The notes below the pieces were generated by a model that searched no databases, had not been told where the DNA came from, and worked only from the letters and a program-made list of their open reading frames with translations. A stretch of DNA of 64,000 nt from Notamacropus eugenii. Taxonomy: Eukaryota > Chordata > Mammalia > Diprotodontia > Macropodidae. The position numbers were made by a program, and so were the translations under genes. The stretch lies in assembly GCF_028372415.1 (NCBI RefSeq), contig NC_092875.1, positions 407,479,239 to 407,543,238 of the forward strand. The letters are read 5' to 3'. Positions within the stretch are counted from its first letter, which is position 1. The number at the start of each line of letters is the position of its first letter. Shown piece after piece: positions 57,340 through 64,000 of this stretch.

Positions 57340-57530
57340 GCCAGCCTCAGATACTTATTAGTGGTGTGACCCTAAGCAAGTCACCTCTGTCTGCCTCAGT
57401 ATCTATACCTGCAAAATGGGATAATAGCACTTCTCTCCCAAGGTTGTTTTGAGGATAAAATGATCATATTTGTAATGTGCTTTGCAAACCTTAAAGCTCT
57501 CTATAAATGCTAGTTATTATTATTATTAAC
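57340..57530 (+). repeat. MIR/CORE-SINE
   Basis: 'gtgtgaccctaagcaagtca', 'aaggttgttttgaggataaa' and a final 'ctataaatgctagttattat'. Confidence 0.8.
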
Positions 57531-58920
57531 TACAACAAATAATGATAAACTTCACGGATAAGGAAATTTCATCTGTACCAAGAATTCCACAGTAACTAGA
57601 TGGCATCCCTTGCCCTCATGCTGCCCCCAAACTGAAACAGTGTCAGTATTCCTAAGAAATCCTTCTCTCAAATTCTATTTGTATGGTATCTATTATGGTA
57701 ATACAGGGCCCATCTGTCCACCAGATCACCTCTAAAGTAGGTATTCACACAGGTACCCAAGTGCTTCAGTCTAATTTTGCTTAATTATGTACCTGTGCAG
57801 CTGGCATTAGCTAGGTAGAGAGATAAATAAACTTGTCATTACTCTCCTGCTTCATTTCTCCTCCTTCCCTGGCATCATACTACCCTTCAAGTCTAGAAAC
57901 ATATAAAAATGTAAATATGGATAGATATAGATATGTAGCATCCAGTGAAACTCTTCTCATTATTGGGTACCTAGGACAGCTGCCTCATGTTTAGGATGCT
58001 GTGTGGGTCTTGACTCCTGAAACTTCAGTGATACATTTACTTTTATGTACTAGACAGAGAATGCACTAGTTAAGACTTTAAGTAGAGTAGTAAATAAAGT
58101 GATAATAAACGATTCTCTCCTCTCATTTTTCTATCATCAGTTATCACATCTTCAGTGGAGAAGGATGCACATGCAAAATACACACATGACCAGGTAATAT
58201 GCATGGAGGAAACACACATAAGAAACATGTATGGGTGAGAACCATGCATGAAAGGACACATACCAGGACTCCATGTGGCTGTTGCATATATGAAGGGCAT
58301 ACTCAGAGAAAAAAATGTGGTTAGGGAACATATGTGGTCAGAGCAATTCATAGATGCAAAACTACTGAAGTCCTTTGGTGGCATCACCAAACTACTGAAT
58401 GTGTCATTATTTGGGAATTACATCTCCAATCTGTTGGGTACTGCTTTATTAGGTTGAACTGTTCTCTGCTGCCATCTACTGGGTTTTAGCTACAGGACAA
58501 GGTACTAATTCTCATTAACTAAACAGTCTTTTTCTGACAAGGGCAGGCTTTTAGTATGGTTAGGGCTATGAGCCTCCTCACCAAGCTAAAGACATCTAAT
58601 AAAAGTCAGCCAATATGCTCTGAAACTTATTAAAAGTCTATTATTTTGACTATTTTTGGGGTTGAGTCAAAGTTCGTGGTATTTGACAACCATATGACTT
58701 GGGGTTAAAAAATCCTTTAACCAATTTTGGGGATACTGTGCCCCTAAAATAATTTTGGAGAATTTGACCCCCAAAACCCATCTGACAATATGGAAGCTGT
58801 GTGGAGACTTGGGCCACCAAGTCAACTTCTTTCCCAAGATTTACTCAGATTAGTAAACACTTGAAGTCAAACGAAAAAGCTAAGCAAAGAAGTCCATCAC
58901 ACTACCAGACGACTTTCTTT
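57530..58920. other. Intergenic, no gene recognised
   Basis: No repeat or exon recognised. A 106-codon minus frame (58070-58390) has no recognised domain. Confidence 0.4.
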
Positions 58921-58924
58921 CCTG

Positions 58925-59150
58925 TATGTACTCATGCATATATGTAGATAGTATACAATTATATGTGTTTACATATACTCCTGGATTGTCTTCTTGTATG
59001 TGTGCATGCACATCTATATATAAACATATGCATACATACGTATATATGTTTGCATGTATTATATATACACATATGTAAACACACACATATTATATACATA
59101 TGCAATGTATATACATACAAAGATGTATGTGTATGTCTATTTACATTTGT
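58925..59150 (+). repeat. TATG/CATA-rich low-complexity tract
   Basis: About 220 bp of degenerate alternating TATG, CATA and ACAC words; accounts for cysteine/isoleucine-rich frames on both strands. Confidence 0.8.
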
Positions 59151-59679
59151 CCATGTCTGTGAGTCAGGGAAAGCCTGGTTTGACTGATTTGGCCCCAGCG
59201 CCCAGGACAGCTCAAGATGCATGTTAGGCTCAGACTTAACTGACCCAGAGACTAGGTACTATTCTCTTCCATCTGCTTTCTCACTGTGGTACAATTATAA
59301 TTAAGCTTCCCGACTCCTTGTCCTTCATTCCTTTGTCTTCATTAGGCAATTCAGAGAATATCCTCATTCCAGCCCATTGGCTCATCCCATTGGTGATGGG
59401 GCAGTCTCTTATTAGTACTATTTCAGCTCTTGGTCTAAAATTGTAAGTTTGAGTCCTTGAGTAGCCCTAGGTCTTCAATTGTAGTGAGCTTCTTATTATA
59501 TGTCTGAGCCATTGCCCAGGTTCTGCCCATGGATGCCGTATATACTACTGCACTACTCCCCATTTACCATTGTCTTCCTCATACCTCTGTGATAATCAAT
59601 CAAGCTTTGTTAACTGATGTTCTTGCATGGTGTTATCACTCTTCATCTAAACCATTCCCTCCCCTTTTGCTTTGTATTG

Positions 59680-59830
<151 letters not shown>

Positions 59831-60474
59831 ATCATCAATATGTCTCCAAAAACAAGAACAAAAATCCTTTTTGTTTTTGCATTGTATTTTGTCCTGGTCA
59901 AACTCTCAGTTTCTTTACATAAGAGCATTTGTCTTAGAAAAAAAGCTAACAGAGCATGTGGGTTGTCTTTGATATATTCTGTACAGAGTTTAGCATGGCA
60001 GGGTAGGTGCGGACTTGTTTTTAAAAATAATAAATGAACCATAAAGGAGAAATTTTGATAAATGTCATATTTAGTCTAATAGAATATCAGTAAAAAGTAA
60101 TTTGAAATACTACTTTGGAGGTATGATACCCATTTCTGTTTGTTTTGCTTTGTGCTAAAAAAAATCCTCTCACTGTTATAAACATTGCCTGGGAATGGAT
60201 ATGAGGCTTAGTTTGACTTGTCTTCTCAGTCAGTCACCTTCTGGGATCTTGTGAATTTGTCTAAAGGAGCATTATGCAAAGTTCAAACTTACTCAGTAAT
60301 ATAGTCACAACTTTTCTCAGGAGGACGTATTTATTGAAGATTTAATTATGATAGAAATGTTTACCTCAAAACAAATGTATGACTATCAAAAATTATTTTT
60401 ACAAATTGAGAAAATAATTTTTAAAACACTATATCTAGATATATGGAAAATCAATCAATCCAGAAACATATATT

Positions 60475-60600
60475 AAGTTTCTACTATGAGCCTGATGATG
60501 GGGATATAAACAAAATGAAATTGTCGTTATCCTTAAGGAGTTTATATTTTACTGGGGCAGACAAATATGTACTAATCTAAATATGTACATGTAATAGGGT
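60475..60600 (+). repeat. R1 repeat fragment, 5' part
   Basis: 'aagtttctactatgagcctg' and 'taaggagtttatattttact' parallel 61745-61850. Confidence 0.5.
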
Positions 60601-61059
60601 CTGTCCAACCCCCCTTAAACAGAGGTACCCATATGGGAAATACCAGAGACATGTGTGACCATTCTGCATTGGCCTCCCAATGATTGGGAAAGGTCTCTTT
60701 CCATTGACTATGGAGCCAGAATTGCCTGTGTCTTCAAATCTACCTGACCAAGGCCCAGTTGTTCTCTCTTTCTTCTAGTGTCCAAGAGTGGGGGTCTCAT
60801 TTACTCACACCAGGGACACTGTAGTAAACTGAGAAAGCCTCTTCCTCCTCCTCTTAGGCTATATACTCCTAAGAGATGGGCTTGGGGTTTTGGTTGGCTT
60901 CTTTTGTCATTGAAGTTCTAAGCATCAGAAGAAGAGCCTGGATCTGGGAGCTCAAGTCACAGGCAGTTTGGAGCCCAAGATTCCAGGCTGGATGTTGCAC
61001 CTTGGTCAGTAGAGAAACTCCAAGAAACCATATACTAAATCTATATAAAAACATATACA

Positions 61060-61520
61060 AGGTAGCTTTGAGAGCAAGGGCAATAGAAACTTGGTAGATC
61101 CAGAAAGGCTTGATGTAAAAGGTGAAATTTGAGCTTGAGGGAAACAAAGGATTTTAGAGGTCTGGGTAAAGAGAGTTTAATACAGGCATGGGAGAAGCCA
61201 GAGCAAGGGCACAGAGGAGAAATGGAGTGCTGTGTATGAAGGATAGCAAAAGGGCCAGTATGACTGGACTGAACTGTAGTGTATGTGATGGGGAATAATT
61301 TATAAAGAGCTGGAAAGGTGGTTTGGGGCTAGATTATAAAGGGGTTTAAATGCTAGACAGAGAGGTATATGTTTATCCTAGTAATAATAGGGAGCCATCT
61401 GAGTTCATTGACTATTAAATGACATGATCAGACCTGAGTTTAAAAAACATTTATCAGTTTTATAGATGTGTGGGGAGTGACTTGGAGAAGACAGAGACTC
61501 AACATTTTCATTTCTCTAAG
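61060..61520 (+). repeat. R1 repeat, central part
   Basis: 'atacaggcatgggagaagcc', 'gggccagtatgactggactg' and 'agggagccatctgagttcat'. Confidence 0.6.
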
Positions 61521-61734
61521 ACATGAAAAAATAAGGGGCAGCATGAAAGCTCTACTTAAAGCCAGGAAGAGTTGGTTTAAGTTCAATCTTTGCCACATCC
61601 TGGCTGTGTGACCTGATTAATTCACTTAACTTCTCAGTGAGCTAGGCAGCTCTGAAGTAAGGGCTGACTTACATTGGTGGAGGAAGTTTCTTAACTTGGA
61701 ACTTCTCCATATCAGTGAAGTAATAAGTCCACTT

Positions 61735-62345
61735 CCTATCAATCAACATTTATTTAGTACCTACTATGTGCCAGGAACTGTGCTAAGGACTAGGGAGGCA
61801 AAAAGAGGCAACAGATGATGCCTGCCCTCAAGGAGCTTGTAGTCTAATGGAGGAGACCGCACAAGTTGTAAAAATTCTTTCCCAGTTTTCTGCTTCCCTC
61901 CTAATCTTGATTGCATTGATTTTGTTTGCGCAAAAACTTTTCAATTTGATGCAATCAAAATTATCCATTTTGCAATTCATAATGTTGTCTATCTCTTGTT
62001 TGGTCATGAATTTCTCCATTCTCCATAAACAAGCAAATATGCACACACATGTACACATAGCAAGCTATGTATAGGATAAATAGGAAATAATTAAAAGAGG
62101 GAAGGCACTGGAATTAAGAGGAGTTGGGAAAGTCTTCCTGTAGAAGGTGGGATTTTTGTTGGCTTTTAAAAGAAGTCAAGGTGGTCAACAGTCAGAGTGG
62201 AGGTAGGAAAGCATTCCAGGCATGGAGAACAACTAGAGAAAATGCTGAGAGCCAAGAGATGGAGTGTCTTGTTCTTGGAATACCCAGGAGGCCAATGTCA
62301 CTGGACTGAAGAATATGTTTCAGGTTTAAGAAGACTGGAAAGGTA
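61735..62345 (+). repeat. R1 repeat interrupted by L1 fragment
   Basis: The left arm 61735-61860 ('actatgtgccaggaactgtg') and right arm 62040-62345 ('ccaggcatggagaacaacta', 'aggaggccaatgtcactgga') flank an L1 piece. Confidence 0.65.
61865..62036 (-). repeat. L1 ORF2 fragment nested in R1
   Basis: The minus frame contains CIKLKSFCANKINAIKIRRE and NWERIF, matching the L1 ORF2 segment known in human as DLIKLKSFCTAKET...WEKIF. About 170 bp. Confidence 0.75.
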
Positions 62346-62500
62346 CGAGGTTTTAAGTCTGGCTCTGATACTAATTATGGAGTCTTGGGCAAGTCATCTC
62401 AACCACTAAGTCTCAATTTCTCCAACTATAAAATGAAGGACTTGAATGAGATCATCTCTGAGGTCCCTTCCTACTCTGACATTATGTAGTTCAATGATGT
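62345..62500 (+). repeat. MIR
   Basis: 'ttttaagtctggctctgata' and 'ttgggcaagtcatctcaacc'. Confidence 0.7.
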
Positions 62501-62939
62501 GACAAGTCATCTGTGATATCAGTGAACAATTGCATTGAAAATGCAAGAATATAAAGACTCTAACAGTCTTAAATAATTCTAACATCTCTGATTCTGTTCT
62601 AGTGAAGATCATACTGACTCTCTATGACTGCCACTGTTTCCTATAAACAGTTGTGGATCCAGGGCCAACCCTACTCAGTGGGACACACAAAAATATTTAG
62701 GGATCAAACAGACATTGGCATTTGTTGGAAGACTTGACCACAAGACATACTAGAGGGAACCATAGAGGACTGAGGATCTAGCTTCTAACAAGTATAGAGG
62801 ACAAGGAGAATTTTGAAGTGACCACCACCAAATGCTTAATGTTTGCCTTTCCTCCATGGACAGGTAACTCGTCAAATTGAAAACCTCTCTCCCTCTCTTA
62901 AAAGAGAAAGTATAGTGGTTTGAAGCCAAGTGAAACATT

Positions 62940-63155
62940 CTTTAAAACAGGAATTCTCAATTATGTGTTCAGACCAAGGATCTCTCTGGTAATCTGGGGA
63001 AACCAGTGGAACCCTTCTTAGAATCATGCTCTTAAACGCATAAAGTGAAATCCATAGAATTACAGAGGAAATCAACTGTATTGAAATTTGGTTATCAAAA
63101 TTTTGTAAAATTGTAAAAACCAAGCTCAGAGATCCCAAGGTGAGAACCCTTGCTT
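62940..63155. mobile_element. hAT-like repeat, both ends present
   Basis: Runs from 'aattctcaattatgtgttca' to 'aaggtgagaacccttgcttt', with interior 'gaaatccatagaattacaga' as at 18990. The ends are imperfectly inverted. Confidence 0.5.
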
Positions 63156-63429
63156 TAAGATATAGAAGAAAGACTTCAATGTAAGATCAAAGAAAATGAA
63201 TCTGAAGAAGCAAATGGGAGATCTGAACCTTGTCAGGAGAGTTGAAGGATTGGGTATATCAGAAAAAAAGGAAGGAGGGCTAAACATTGGGAACTAATGT
63301 TTGAAATTAGAGTAGGAATTTCCTGCAAAGAAAGGGGAGGGGCATTCTCTAAAGGAGGAAGCAGCTGCTTGCATTCCAAAACATGAAGAGCAATATCTTC
63401 TAGTATAGGTCAGAGGAGGTAAGTGATGA

Positions 63430-63762
63430 TGACTGGTTATTTCCTTCTATGATTTTCAGAATTTCTAATTTGGTATTTAATGGAGGATTTTTAATTTGTT
63501 CTTTTTCTAGTTTTTTAGTTGCATATTCCATTCATTCATTTGCTCTTTCTCTGTTTTATTCATGTAAGCATTTAGAGATATAAAATTGAGAATTGCTTTA
63601 GCTACATTCCATAAATTTGCTATGTTGTCTCATTATTGTCATTTTCTTTGATGAAATTTTTTATTGTTTCTATGATTTGTTGTTTGACCCATTCACTCTT
63701 TAAGATTAGATTATTTAGTTTCCAATTAATTTCTTTTTTTTGAAACTCTATTATTGGATTTG
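63430..63762 (-). repeat. L1 ORF2 fragment (endonuclease-RT linker)
   Basis: The minus frame has INWKLNNLILKSEWVKQQII then ETIKNFIKENDNNETT, matching the L1 ORF2 linker (human WKLNNLLLNDYWV...TNENKDTTYQNLWDA). Confidence 0.85.
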
Positions 63763-64000
63763 TTTTCAGTGTTCTACAATCACTTCCATATAACTTAGAT
63801 TTTTTTAGACTCCCTCCCCCTCCTTTCCTACTAAATCCCACCTCCCTCCCTGAGGCAGTATACAATTTTATATAGGTTCTACACATACATTCCTATTAAA
63901 TACATTTTCACCTTAGTCATGTTGCATAGAAGAATTAAAATGAATGAGAGAAATCATATAACAAACCAAAATGCAATACAAAAGAAAATGATCTGCTACA
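63762..64000 (-). repeat. L1 3' UTR, second element, running off the window
   Basis: 'gcatagaagaattaaaatga' and 'ataggttctacacatacatt' also occur at 33460-33530; antisense L1 3' UTR. It abuts an ORF2 fragment lying downstream of it, so two different L1s meet here. Confidence 0.7.

Overview
The window is vertebrate nuclear DNA, most likely from a marsupial. It is CpG-poor and intron-rich, and crowded with L1/HAL1, L2, MIR/CORE-type SINE and LTR remnants. The only confident coding sequence is one complete gene and the last exon of a second. Both match mammalian orthologues: granzyme A (GZMA, minus strand, five exons, 14804-24167) and the terminal exon of CDC20B (plus strand, 8652-8752). The two genes lie tail to tail, as they do in human (5q11.2), which supports the identifications independently. 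The species cannot be named from this sequence alone.

Layout. 1-8650: mainly repeats, then the CDC20B terminal exon; upstream CDC20B exons were not found and should lie to the left of the window. 2480-7362 is a composite repeat block whose second copy, in the same order and orientation, lies at about 41290-46277. 7579-8230 is a probable solo LTR. 8753-14600: CDC20B 3' flank, L2 LINE fragments and SINEs. 14620-24200: the GZMA transcription unit, with a TATA box at 24221-24228, candidate RUNX/ETS and T-box sites just upstream, and an AATAAA about 160 bp after the stop codon. 24.4-64 kb: no gene recognised. It holds a nearly full-length HAL1 (half-L1) element with target-site duplications (25411-28189), an internally deleted L1 (33335-35310), a long L2 piece carrying reverse-transcriptase sequence (46280-48065), an LTR inserted in a SINE (48256-48946), several copies of an unassigned ancient repeat (called R1 here), and a compound tetranucleotide microsatellite (59681-59830).

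Function. GZMA encodes the tryptase-like granule protease of cytotoxic lymphocytes. The predicted 263-residue protein keeps the catalytic triad, the specificity Asp, the dimer Cys and the N-glycosylation sequon. CDC20B encodes a WD40 protein of the CDC20/FZR family; only its C-terminal blade is here. The two genes are neighbours without an evident functional link.

I saw no undescribed multi-gene system. The observations most worth checking are the compact lymphoid promoter of GZMA, the duplicated repeat block flanking GZMA, the 7SL-RNA-like sequences, and the HAL1 insertion.
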